A stretch of 64,000 bases of DNA from Paraglaciecola sp030730205 (GTDB lineage Bacteria > Pseudomonadota > Gammaproteobacteria > Enterobacterales > Alteromonadaceae). The stretch covers positions 372,001 through 436,000 of the forward strand of contig NZ_JBGQOM010000002.1 of assembly GCF_052119645.1 (NCBI RefSeq). Reading direction: 5' to 3'. The notes below the pieces were generated by a model. It was not told the DNA's origin. It searched no databases and saw only the letters and a program-made list of their open reading frames with translations. The translations under genes were made by a program, and so were the position numbers. Numbering within the stretch: position 1 is the first letter of the stretch; each line of letters starts with the position of its first letter. Shown here one piece after another: positions 17,149 to 25,404 of the stretch.

Positions 17149-18567
17149 ATGGACAAAGATAAAAACGTCAGCGCACGTACCACGTCGCAAAAAGCCCTAC
17201 GATTAAATTTAGATGAAAAAAAGTACGGGACCATCGTTGAAATAGGCGCGGGGCAAGAAGTGGCCAGACAATTCTTTATTGCAGGCGCCGCCGCAGGCAC
17301 CATCGCCAAAACCATGTCAGCCTATGACATGAAATTTTCTGACGCAATTTATGGTGTACAAGAAGACGGCCGTTACGTGAGTAAAGCCCGCGTAAAAGCC
17401 ATGATGCATCAAGAATTTGATTTAGTATTAGAGCGTGTCGGAGATATTCGTTCTAAATCATCTCGTTACTTTGCCTACGCTGCAACCGTAGCTGCAAAAA
17501 GTTTTAATCGTCAAAATGAATGCCACGCGTGGTGCGGCATTCGTATTCAAATGTATCCAGGTGCTGAACCTTCCAATATTAAGATTCACGCACGTATGCT
17601 TGATGACAATGCAGAAGCTCAGCAGCAAGCTTTGGGCGTATTAGGCGTAAACCTAATATACGCTGCTTACTATTATTTTGAAGATCCTAAAAAGATCATT
17701 GATTCGCTCACCGACAACATCAAGGCGGGCCGCATTGAAATAGATTCAATCGAATTTTTAGGCCCTTATTTTGAAGACTTAGACAACCGCGCCATCAACT
17801 TGCACTTGATCAGAAGTTGGAAAACCCGTGCCATCATGTTTCGTCCAGATGGCTCAGTAGCTGTTCCTGCTGAGATGCTGTACAAAAAGAATGTATTGAC
17901 GATCCGTGGTTCGTTCAGGCCAGTCACCAAACTAAACGTTGACATGATTGAGCAAGGCAAAAAGTCTTTTTTTACCTTGCCTGACGTCAATGACAAAAAC
18001 ACCATCGCCATTGCCGAAATCTCATTAAATGACGCCAAAGGCCATGATGCTAAAGTGCCCGAAGAAGATATTATCCAACGAGTGCAGTTGCTTAACCTAC
18101 TTGGTTACAACGTGATGATTTCGGATTACACCCGTTATTTCTCGTTACGCGCCTATTTCCGCCAATACACCAAAATGCAAATTGGTATTGTGGTGGGAAT
18201 GGTCAATATCAAACAAATTTTTGATGAAGATACCTATCGCGGTGTAGAAGGCGGCATATTAGAAGGTTTTGGTAAGCTGTTCCCCGATAACACCCGTTTA
18301 TTCATCTATCCTGAGCTCACCGCCGAAGGTGAAATGAGTGACTTTACTGCGGTAAAAGTACAAGAACATTTGCGCTTTTTATACCGTCACTTACTTGAAA
18401 ATGGCTTTTTAGCCGGCATCGAAAGTAGCGACGCCAGTTTGTTTAAAATTTACTCACGTGAAGTCTTAAAACAGCTGAAAAATGGACGCGGAGAATGGGA
18501 AAAATCACTACCAGAACCCGTTGTAGAAGAAATTATAGAAAAACGCCTATTCGGTTTTAAACCCTAA
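17149..18567 (+). CDS. Soluble protein of unknown function, probably widely conserved
   Basis: The 472-residue protein opens with the unusual segment QKALRLNLDEKKYGTIVEIG followed by GAGQEVARQFFIAGAAAGT. It has no signal peptide and no membrane helix, so it is likely cytoplasmic. From memory, close relatives occur in many bacteria under inconsistent names, including TonB-dependent receptor; nothing here supports that name, since there is no plug, barrel or export signal. The composition and spacing (several Gly-rich turns, a GIRIQMYPG stretch) suggest an enzyme, but I see no diagnostic catalytic motif. The ATG follows CTAGGAGTCAAC, a good ribosome-binding site. Monocistronic. Confidence 0.8.
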   Translation: MDKDKNVSARTTSQKALRLNLDEKKYGTIVEIGAGQEVARQFFIAGAAAGTIAKTMSAYDMKFSDAIYGVQEDGRYVSKARVKAMMHQEFDLVLERVGDIRSKSSRYFAYAATVAAKSFNRQNECHAWCGIRIQMYPGAEPSNIKIHARMLDDNAEAQQQALGVLGVNLIYAAYYYFEDPKKIIDSLTDNIKAGRIEIDSIEFLGPYFEDLDNRAINLHLIRSWKTRAIMFRPDGSVAVPAEMLYKKNVLTIRGSFRPVTKLNVDMIEQGKKSFFTLPDVNDKNTIAIAEISLNDAKGHDAKVPEEDIIQRVQLLNLLGYNVMISDYTRYFSLRAYFRQYTKMQIGIVVGMVNIKQIFDEDTYRGVEGGILEGFGKLFPDNTRLFIYPELTAEGEMSDFTAVKVQEHLRFLYRHLLENGFLAGIESSDASLFKIYSREVLKQLKNGRGEWEKSLPEPVVEEIIEKRLFGFKP

Positions 18568-18580
18568 AATACGCAACAGC

Positions 18581-18610
18581 AATTGGCTTAGTCAAAGCAC
18601 TAAGCCAATT
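18581..18610 (+). terminator. Hairpin after the 472-residue gene, probable terminator
   Basis: An 11-bp perfect stem AATTGGCTTAG / CTAAGCCAATT closes an 8-nt loop, 13 bp after the stop codon. The T tract is short, so termination strength is uncertain. Confidence 0.6.
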
Positions 18611-18655
18611 TCAAGCCCCTAAACCAGCTCCTACAGGATGATGAAATAACCATAT

Positions 18656-18785
18656 GTAGGAGGTCCCGGTAACCGGCGTAGTTTACAGCCGAACGAATCA
18701 ACCTTGATGTTATCAATATCCGTGGTGTTAAATGAGCGTGAAAATGTTCGCAGCTAGACAGCGCCGGTCACTAGGCCGCTCCTAC
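18656..18785 (+). repeat. REPIN, long-arm variant
   Basis: The left arm starts GTAGGAGGTCCCGGTAACCGG, the shared spacer follows, and the right arm contains TTCGCAGCTAGA and ends CTCCTAC. A detached right-arm remnant (GCTCCTACAG) sits just upstream at about 18627-18636. Confidence 0.85.
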
Positions 18786-18805
18786 AAAAGACAAATAAAC
18801 CATAT

Positions 18806-18828
18806 GTAGGAGGTCGTTTACGGCCGAA
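18806..18828 (+). repeat. Single REP element
   Basis: Left arm GTAGGAGGTCGTTTACGGCC plus GAA, without spacer, between the REPIN and the convergent NUDIX gene. Confidence 0.78.
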
Positions 18829-18864
18829 GATAAGATCTACCTAACATGTGCCAATATTCGTAAT

Positions 18865-19389
18865 TCAAAACAACCTTGCCATCACTGCTTTTAAGGCTTT
18901 TTTATGTGAATCAAAGGCCAACCTTTCAGGATCAATATCAGTAGGCTTTAACCAGCAAAAATCGCTGATTTCAGACTCTTGTATTATCAGTTCAGGCAAG
19001 GCATTAAGGTTGATCATAAAAAAGCTGTCTAAGGTGGGGTATGTCACTTCCTTGTAGGTATAAGTATTCGAGTAAGAAAACAAATACGCCATCGACTCAA
19101 GCGGTAATTGCAGCTCTTCCATCAGCTCTCTGGCTAAAGCCTCTTCATTAGACTCTGCAGGGTCGACAAACCCTCCAGGCAAGTCCAACATGCCCAAGCA
19201 AGGTTGCTGGCCGCGTTTAACCAATAACAGCTTATCTTGATAAAAAATAAAGCCAGTGACAGTTGCTGCGACGTTATGAAAATAGGTAAAGCCACATTCG
19301 CTGCACACTAATGACTTGGCGCAGCGCTGCGAAAAACATTGTGCCCCGCACTGGGGGCAAAAACGTAGGTTATTGTTTAACTGTATCAT
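18865..19389 (-). CDS. NUDIX hydrolase with N-terminal zinc ribbon
   Basis: In this 174-residue protein an N-terminal zinc ribbon with two Cys pairs (CPQCGAQC and CSECGFTYFHN) precedes a NUDIX domain. The NUDIX box is complete: GGFVDPAESNEEALARELME followed by E-L, matching GX5EX7REUXEEXGU apart from the last Gly. Such proteins hydrolyse nucleoside diphosphate-linked substrates; the NudC/ADP-ribose type is possible but cannot be fixed from sequence. The ATG directly abuts the stop of the metalloprotease gene, so the two form an operon. Confidence 0.88.
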   Translation of the reverse strand: MIQLNNNLRFCPQCGAQCFSQRCAKSLVCSECGFTYFHNVAATVTGFIFYQDKLLLVKRGQQPCLGMLDLPGGFVDPAESNEEALARELMEELQLPLESMAYLFSYSNTYTYKEVTYPTLDSFFMINLNALPELIIQESEISDFCWLKPTDIDPERLAFDSHKKALKAVMARLF

Positions 19390-21798
19390 TTAAATGGGTG
19401 ACCCTGGCGGTAAAGGTAATACGCTAAATAGCGATTGCCACTCGCCGCTTTGCCAGTATTGCTCAAGCTGTTTAGCCATAATTTTGTTGTGCGGATTGCG
19501 TTTATTGTTTTTCAGCCATCCGTACAAATTAGTCAATTGCAATTCGACATCCGCCCGTACTTCAGGCGCTAAGTTGCTTTGTAAACTCGCTTTCACCACG
19601 GCATCGAGTACTACAAAATTAATGCGCTGGGCCAATTCGCTGCTAGCTCTGCCTTGAATACTTGCCGCAAATATCTGACTTAACACACTATGTACATCAG
19701 GTAAGCCTCTTTGTTGCTCAGCCTGTTGGGCTAAACGGTTCAAACGCTCAGCTTTTAATAATAAACCAAGGGTATAACTTGCCGCAGACTCACCAGCGCT
19801 GATTGGATCAAAGGTTAAGCCGCTGCGGCCTTTAAAGCTCTCGCGATTACGAGACTCGCCATAAGCCTTTGGTGTAATGAGTTGCACCACAGAGTTAGGG
19901 ATCGCTAAATACGTCGGATCAATCGTTTCAATTAAGGCTTTAATGGCTGCTTTTTGCTGGTCTAGGCCAACTGGCACCGCGCCTTTAGGAGTTGAATAAT
20001 CACCTTTGAGCTCATACTCATACTCAACTCCAGCCACCAACTTAGCCACCGCGTCTAACTGGTAACGATGCAATAAATAAATCGGCACGAGTGTTTCTTC
20101 AAGTGAGGCCAAGCTACTCCCTGCTTTGAGACTTTTCAGGCCAAAATTACTTAAAGCAAGCTCACGTATTTCATTGATTCGAGCCAGTTCGGCAACTGCA
20201 TCAGCGCCGTTATCCCATAAATTACCTGAAGGATTAGCGGCATGCGAAGGTCGTGCATCGGGATCAGACTGATAACGGTAGCCTTTTTCTCTGGCCTGCT
20301 TGACTAAAGCGGTTAACGCAGAATATTCATCAACCTCTGCCGGAAAATCTTGGTAGCCGTAAGCGATTACATAATTATCCCACGCGCCCATGCCTATGGC
20401 ATAAGCATCGTCTAAACTTATCCGCCCATTTTTAATCGACACTTGCGGGTGTGGATAATCCATCACCGACTCACGACCATATTCACTGGCAGAAAAATTA
20501 TGGGCAATACCCAAGGTGTGCCCTACTTCATGGGCAGACAACTGGCGAATACGAGCAAGCGCCATGTCTTTTTGCACTTGAGTATTAACGTTTTTATCCT
20601 TACTGGCATCCTCACTAAACGGGCTGGTTAAGCCGAGCGCAATTAAATAGTCTTGGCGAACACGCAATGAGCCCAAGGTCACATGGCCTTTTAGGATCTC
20701 ACCGGTACGTGGATCAATTACCGACGACCCATAAGACCAACCACGGGTGGCACGATGCACCCATTGAATTACGTTATAACGCACATCCATTGGGTCTGCC
20801 CCCTCAGGTAAAACCTTAACCTGAAACGCATTTTTATAACCAATTGCGCTAAATGCTTGATCCCACCACAGCGCCCCTTCTTTTAAAGCACTCATCACCG
20901 GCTCAGGAATACCCGGGTCGAGATAATAAATAATGGGCTCAACCGCTTCACTCAGTGCTGCAGTTGGATCTTTTTTATGAAGTCGGTGGCGCGGGATCAT
21001 GCTAACCGTCATGCTCTCACCCAGTGGTGCCGAGTAATCTTGATAAGCCACAGACCAATAGCCTGAAAAGGGCGTAAACTGCCGCGTTTGGTATTGATCA
21101 TCAGGTAAGCGAATCAAAGAATGATGTAAATGCACCGAAATGCTGCTCGAATCAGGCGTTACTTGGCGTACATACTCGCCCGCCTTACTGCCACCAAAGG
21201 TCACAAGTGCTTCAAGTTCAGTATTATCAACAAAGGCTTTACTGCGCGGTAAATACACACCACTGCGCATAGGGTCAGGGCTAAAGCTGCCCTGATTAGT
21301 CGACGCCAATTGTGCACCAATGTTATGAATATCTGACAGCAAAAAAGCCGTATAGTCCACCAGTACCGCACCGCCCTCGGTTGCCACAACAGGCAAACCA
21401 ACAATCACCGAATCGGCAAAGGCTTCATCAATGCTGGCTTGTTCAGCCAGGTTGCTAGATGAGGCGCGATAAGCCGTATTCAGTTGTTTCAGCAATACCT
21501 TGTTACCATAGCGCTCAAATTTAACTAAACGGGTTTCACCCAATTGGCCACGATCAAGCCCAATATCATTCGAGCCAATGCCCTGCGGCATACTGCTTTG
21601 AAACAAAAACGCTTGATCAAATTCATTAATTTTTAGATAGATTTTGTCTTGTTCAAGTTGATAGTAAAAATCGTAAAATCCACCTTGGTGTTGCATATCT
21701 TGGGTAAAAGCAGAGATATCTTTACTCGCAGTATCTTCCCGAGCAACACTATACAAGGCCAGTACCAGTAGCGGTATACATAAAAATCTAACACCCAT
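19390..21798 (-). CDS. Exported zinc-dependent metalloprotease (DUF5117/DUF4953 type)
   Basis: The 802-residue protein has a signal peptide (hydrophobic residues 3-20). The metzincin-type zinc motif HEVGHTLGIAH lies near residue 420, with the Met-turn-like VMDYPHP about 20 residues later. The N-terminal half contains the TRLVKFERYGNKVLL-type segment typical of DUF5117 proteins, and the C-terminal third is helical. Family members are large secreted or periplasmic proteases of poorly known substrate. It is cotranscribed with the NUDIX gene, which starts on the next base after its stop. Confidence 0.87.
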   Translation of the reverse strand: MGVRFLCIPLLVLALYSVAREDTASKDISAFTQDMQHQGGFYDFYYQLEQDKIYLKINEFDQAFLFQSSMPQGIGSNDIGLDRGQLGETRLVKFERYGNKVLLKQLNTAYRASSSNLAEQASIDEAFADSVIVGLPVVATEGGAVLVDYTAFLLSDIHNIGAQLASTNQGSFSPDPMRSGVYLPRSKAFVDNTELEALVTFGGSKAGEYVRQVTPDSSSISVHLHHSLIRLPDDQYQTRQFTPFSGYWSVAYQDYSAPLGESMTVSMIPRHRLHKKDPTAALSEAVEPIIYYLDPGIPEPVMSALKEGALWWDQAFSAIGYKNAFQVKVLPEGADPMDVRYNVIQWVHRATRGWSYGSSVIDPRTGEILKGHVTLGSLRVRQDYLIALGLTSPFSEDASKDKNVNTQVQKDMALARIRQLSAHEVGHTLGIAHNFSASEYGRESVMDYPHPQVSIKNGRISLDDAYAIGMGAWDNYVIAYGYQDFPAEVDEYSALTALVKQAREKGYRYQSDPDARPSHAANPSGNLWDNGADAVAELARINEIRELALSNFGLKSLKAGSSLASLEETLVPIYLLHRYQLDAVAKLVAGVEYEYELKGDYSTPKGAVPVGLDQQKAAIKALIETIDPTYLAIPNSVVQLITPKAYGESRNRESFKGRSGLTFDPISAGESAASYTLGLLLKAERLNRLAQQAEQQRGLPDVHSVLSQIFAASIQGRASSELAQRINFVVLDAVVKASLQSNLAPEVRADVELQLTNLYGWLKNNKRNPHNKIMAKQLEQYWQSGEWQSLFSVLPLPPGSPI

Positions 21799-21919
21799 TT
21801 AAGCCATCCCCGTTTATTGTTTTTAGACGCTCACCATAACCACAAACCCAATAAAAAAAAAGCCAGAATTTGTCTCTGCTTTGATGAAACCACGTAAGAA
21901 GCCCGTAAGGCCTAAACAT

Positions 21920-22034
21920 GTAGGAGGTCGTTTACGGCCGAACGAATCAACCTTGATATTACAAATATCCGTGGTGGTTAAATGAGCATGAAAAGATCGC
22001 AGCTAAACTGCGCCGGTCACCGGGCAGCTCCTAC
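21920..22034 (+). repeat. REPIN
   Basis: The left arm is GTAGGAGGTCGTTTACGGCC, the spacer ACCTTGATATTACAAATATC, and the right arm has GCGCCGGTCACCGG and ends CTCCTAC. It lies at the left end of the 846-bp gap 21799-22644. The rest of the gap is AT-rich and holds a sigma-54-like site and a JUMPStart-like element, but no convincing gene. Confidence 0.84.
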
Positions 22035-22349
22035 AGGGTGATAAAATAACCAATTGCACCTGCCTCTGGTAGCTTTGACCAAAAAGCGCTCATATATCGT
22101 GCAATCAAAATCCCAATATAGTGCAACTCACAAGGTCGTATTTAAACATAACCCATTAAATGGCTTGCAGAGAATATTGACCTTTAGATCATACTGTTCA
22201 GTAAAACTATTAAAAAATATTTTATATCAACAAGTTAAACTAAAAAAACGTGTTTTAAAACGCTATTTCTTCAGTAACATAATCCCAGAAATTTCTGGTT
22301 TTCAACCTAAATAATGAATAAAGCAAAAAAATATAAAAAACTGACAAAT

Positions 22350-22365
22350 AGGAGCGTGTTTTGCA
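22350..22365 (+). promoter_or_regulatory. Candidate sigma-54 promoter upstream of ugd
   Basis: AGGAGCGTGTTTTGCA: GG and GC separated by exactly 10 nt, with CG after the GG block and a perfect TTGCA at -12. It would give a leader of about 270 nt before ugd that includes the JUMPStart-like element. Confidence 0.45.
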
Positions 22366-22489
22366 ATAATGTGGTTTCCAAATAAAATTTTGTTTACAAC
22401 TCTCGGGATTATTTTAAAAAGCACTCGCCAAGCAAAAGAAGCGATGATTGATATAGAAGTACGGTATTGTGTGGCAGTAATTACCTACG

Positions 22490-22526
22490 CGGTGCTCTGG
22501 GTGAAAATATGGTAACTTTCAGCGTG
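22490..22526 (+). promoter_or_regulatory. JUMPStart-like element in the leader of the polysaccharide locus
   Basis: CGGTGCTCTGG matches 10 of 11 bases of the 5' half of the JUMPStart consensus (CAGTGCTCTGG). ATGGTAAC and GCGTG follow at roughly the expected positions, but the ops core GGCGGTAG is not exact. JUMPStart/ops elements recruit RfaH to long polysaccharide operons. The position ahead of ugd fits; the weak ops core lowers confidence. Confidence 0.35.
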
Positions 22527-22644
22527 TAAACCGTTAATACAGCAAAAACGGGGCACTTTACTTTTATTTTAATAAAGTCATGTTTGCGATTTTTAAATAT
22601 TTGAATGATAAAAATACATTTTAATTAGTTATAAGGATTTAAAA

Positions 22645-24015
22645 ATGAAAGTCACGTTTTATGGAATTGGGTATGTCGGTTTAGTGCAAGCAGCGGTTCT
22701 TGCCGATGCAGGTCACGATGTCTGCTGTGTAGACATTGACGAAACTCGAATAGAAAACCTTAAGAAAGGTGTGATTCCTATTTTTGAACCAGGATTAACT
22801 CCATTAGTTGAAAAAAATCATGCTGAAGGTCGGTTGATTTTTACCACAGATGCAAAATTTGGCGTTGAATTTGGCGAATTACAGTTTATTGCAGTGGGCA
22901 CTCCCCCAGATGAAGATGGTTCAGCCGATCTAAAATACGTGTTAAAAGTGGCTGAAACCATTGCTACCTACATGCAATCACCCAAAGTCATCATCGACAA
23001 GTCTACAGTACCCGTTGGTACAGCTGATAAAGTCCGTCTAAAAGTACAACAAGTGCTAGACAACAGAGAGTCAGATTTACAATTTTCTATTGTCTCAAAC
23101 CCTGAGTTTCTCAAAGAAGGGGCTGCAGTCAGTGATTGCCAGCGCCCAGATCGTATCGTTATCGGCACAGACTCAACTGAAGCAGAAGACTTGATGCGCG
23201 AACTTTACCAACCATTTAATCGTAATCATGAAAAAATTATTGTCATGGACATTAAAAGTGCTGAGCTGACCAAATACGCAGCAAACTGCATGTTGGCCAC
23301 CAAGATAAGCTTTATGAACGAGATGGCGAATATCGCTGAATTAGTGGGTGCGGATATAGAACATGTTCGTCATGGTATAGGCTCAGATCCACGCATAGGC
23401 TATCAGTTCATCTACCCAGGTTGTGGATATGGTGGGTCTTGTTTCCCGAAAGATGTGCAAGCATTGGTAAGAACTACCGATGCCATTGGCTACAACTCAG
23501 AAATACTCAAAGCGGTTGAAAACGTTAACTTTCGTCAAAAGAACAAGTTATTTGAATACATTTCAAGATTCTTTAAGCTTGATCAAGATCCTGATGCATT
23601 AAAAGGCAAAACCTTCGCAATTTGGGGCTTATCATTTAAACCCAATACCGATGATATGCGTGCTGCCTCTAGTTTAGTATTGATGGAATCGCTATGGGCT
23701 GCGGGTGCCAAAGTGCAAGCGTTTGATCCAGAATCAATGGAAGAAACCCAGCGTATTTGTGGTAGCCGTGATGACTTATCGTTAATGGGCACCAAGGAAG
23801 CCGCACTAAATGGCGCCGATGCGTTAGTAATATGCACAGAGTGGCAAAATTTTAGAGCACCTGATTTCGATCTAATAAAAGAAAAACTCAAAACCAATGC
23901 CTTCTTTGACGGCCGAAATATGTTTGACCCCGAACGAATGAAGAAAAAAGGATTTGCTTATTACAGTATAGGCCGAGGCCTGTCGGTTTCTTCATCAAAA
24001 AGCGGAGCTAAGTAA
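22645..24015 (+). CDS. ugd: UDP-glucose 6-dehydrogenase
   Basis: In this 456-residue protein the N-terminal Rossmann motif is GIGYVG, and the catalytic Cys lies in GYGGSCFPKD near residue 264. The central domain contains VSNPEFLKEG and AELTKYAAN, and the C-terminal UDP-binding domain has WGLSFKPNTDDMRAA. It oxidises UDP-glucose to UDP-glucuronate with two NAD+. Its stop overlaps the start of the epimerase gene (TAATG), so both are made together and supply uronic acid precursors to the polysaccharide genes that follow. An AAGGA ribosome-binding site precedes the ATG. Confidence 0.95.
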   Translation: MKVTFYGIGYVGLVQAAVLADAGHDVCCVDIDETRIENLKKGVIPIFEPGLTPLVEKNHAEGRLIFTTDAKFGVEFGELQFIAVGTPPDEDGSADLKYVLKVAETIATYMQSPKVIIDKSTVPVGTADKVRLKVQQVLDNRESDLQFSIVSNPEFLKEGAAVSDCQRPDRIVIGTDSTEAEDLMRELYQPFNRNHEKIIVMDIKSAELTKYAANCMLATKISFMNEMANIAELVGADIEHVRHGIGSDPRIGYQFIYPGCGYGGSCFPKDVQALVRTTDAIGYNSEILKAVENVNFRQKNKLFEYISRFFKLDQDPDALKGKTFAIWGLSFKPNTDDMRAASSLVLMESLWAAGAKVQAFDPESMEETQRICGSRDDLSLMGTKEAALNGADALVICTEWQNFRAPDFDLIKEKLKTNAFFDGRNMFDPERMKKKGFAYYSIGRGLSVSSSKSGAK

Positions 24016-25019
24016 TGAAATATTTAGTCACCGGCGCTGCGGGCTTTATTGGTTGCTTTGTCGCTAAAAAGCTATGTGAACAAGGTCATCAGGTTATTGG
24101 GCTCGATAACGTAAATGACTATTACGACCCCAAGCTAAAGCTCGCTCGCCTAAAGCAACTTGAACATTTTGATAATTTCACTTTTATAAAAATGGATTTA
24201 GCAGACAGAGACGGCATTGCAAAACTATTTAGTGACGAGCATTTTGACCGAGTTATACACTTAGCCGCCCAGGCTGGGGTGCGTTACTCGATTGAAAACC
24301 CAATGGCTTACATTGACTCAAACTTAGTCGGTATGGCGACAATCTTAGAGGGATGTCGTCATAATAACGTGCAGCATCTGGTCTACGCATCGTCTAGCTC
24401 GGTATACGGCATGAATGAAAAAATGCCATTTTCAACCGAGGATGCGGTCGATCATCCTGTGTCTCTTTATGCCGCCACTAAAAAGTCAAATGAATTGATG
24501 GCCCACAGCTATAGCCATTTATACGATCTACCCACCACAGGCTTGAGATTTTTTACCGTATATGGTCCATGGGGACGCCCTGATATGGCGCCTTTCTTAT
24601 TTACCGATGCCATACTAAATGACCGAGAAATAAAAGTATTTAATCACGGAAAAATGAAGCGAGACTTCACGTATATCGATGATATTGTTGAAGGAATTGT
24701 TCGTATTCAAGCCGTAGTGCCGGTGCGTAATGCAGAAAACCCCAATACATCACCCTCATCAAGCAAAGCACCTTATAAAGTGTTTAATATAGGTAATAAT
24801 GACCCAATTGAGTTAATGACCTTTATTGAAGCGATTGAAAAAGCCGCAGGCAAAAAAGCCCAAAAGAATTTCATGCCGATGCAAGCGGGCGATGTACCAG
24901 CAACCTTCGCAGACATTGATAGCTTAAAAGAAGCAGTAGGGTTTACGCCGGATACGGATATTGAATATGGTATGCAGCAGTTTGTTGACTGGTTTAAAGC
25001 ATATTACAAACTGGCTTAG
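24015..25019 (+). CDS. UDP-glucuronate 4-epimerase-type NAD-dependent epimerase
   Basis: The 334-residue protein is an extended short-chain dehydrogenase: TGAAGFIG at residues 6-13, the Ser-rich SSSSVYG near 126 and catalytic YAATK near 151. The DNVNDYYDPKLK segment and RFFTVYGPWGRPDMA are characteristic of UDP-glucuronate 4-epimerases (CapI/GAE type), which convert UDP-GlcA to UDP-GalA. Coupling to ugd by a one-base overlap gives a two-step route from UDP-glucose to UDP-galacturonate. A related sugar-epimerase specificity cannot be fully excluded. Confidence 0.9.
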   Translation: MKYLVTGAAGFIGCFVAKKLCEQGHQVIGLDNVNDYYDPKLKLARLKQLEHFDNFTFIKMDLADRDGIAKLFSDEHFDRVIHLAAQAGVRYSIENPMAYIDSNLVGMATILEGCRHNNVQHLVYASSSSVYGMNEKMPFSTEDAVDHPVSLYAATKKSNELMAHSYSHLYDLPTTGLRFFTVYGPWGRPDMAPFLFTDAILNDREIKVFNHGKMKRDFTYIDDIVEGIVRIQAVVPVRNAENPNTSPSSSKAPYKVFNIGNNDPIELMTFIEAIEKAAGKKAQKNFMPMQAGDVPATFADIDSLKEAVGFTPDTDIEYGMQQFVDWFKAYYKLA

Positions 25020-25075
25020 TCGCTTAACCTAAAGATAGCTCCTACAGAGTGATGGATAACCACCTGTAGGAGGTC

Positions 25076-25194
25076 CCGGTAACCGGCGTAGTTCAGGGCC
25101 GAATAAACCAACCTTGATATTACCAATTTCCGTAGCGGTTAAACGCGCCTGAAAATATTGCGCTAAAACTTCGACCGCCATCGGCAGCGCCTAC
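25076..25194 (+). repeat. REPIN, right arm decayed
   Basis: The left arm is GTAGGAGGTCCCGGTAACCGG, the spacer AACCTTGATATTACCAATTT, and a diverged right arm ends GCGCCTAC. A right-arm remnant GCTCCTACAG lies upstream at about 25038-25047. It fills part of the 385-bp gap 25020-25404. Confidence 0.78.
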
Positions 25195-25237
25195 CAAAGG
25201 CCATTGTAAAATCAATAATTTTTAAATATTGTCAACT

Positions 25238-25253
25238 TGGTTCGTGATATGCA
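25238..25253 (+). promoter_or_regulatory. Candidate sigma-54 promoter upstream of the beta-helix lipoprotein
   Basis: TGGTTCGTGATATGCA: GG-N10-GC spacing is exact, and TGG, CG and TGCA match the consensus. It lies about 150 bp before the start codon. Confidence 0.45.
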
Positions 25254-25404
25254 ATGAATGATTAGGTAAAAATTAAAGGCAAAAATTTATTGAACTTTGT
25301 CATGTCGCAAAGACAAGTACAGCGCTTTGCTCTAGAGTTAAAGACTCTACTGTTGTCTAGCAGTAAACGATGCTTCTATTTAAGTCACTGAAGGAGAATT
25401 GATT

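Noticed and set aside
17149..18567. TonB-dependent receptor
   Set aside because: No signal peptide, plug or barrel pattern; the nearby tonB gene is in a separate unit.
22054..22314. 86-codon ORF with TTG start before ugd
   Set aside because: No ribosome-binding site, basic AT-driven composition, no recognisable product, and it lies in a regulatory-looking leader beside a REPIN.
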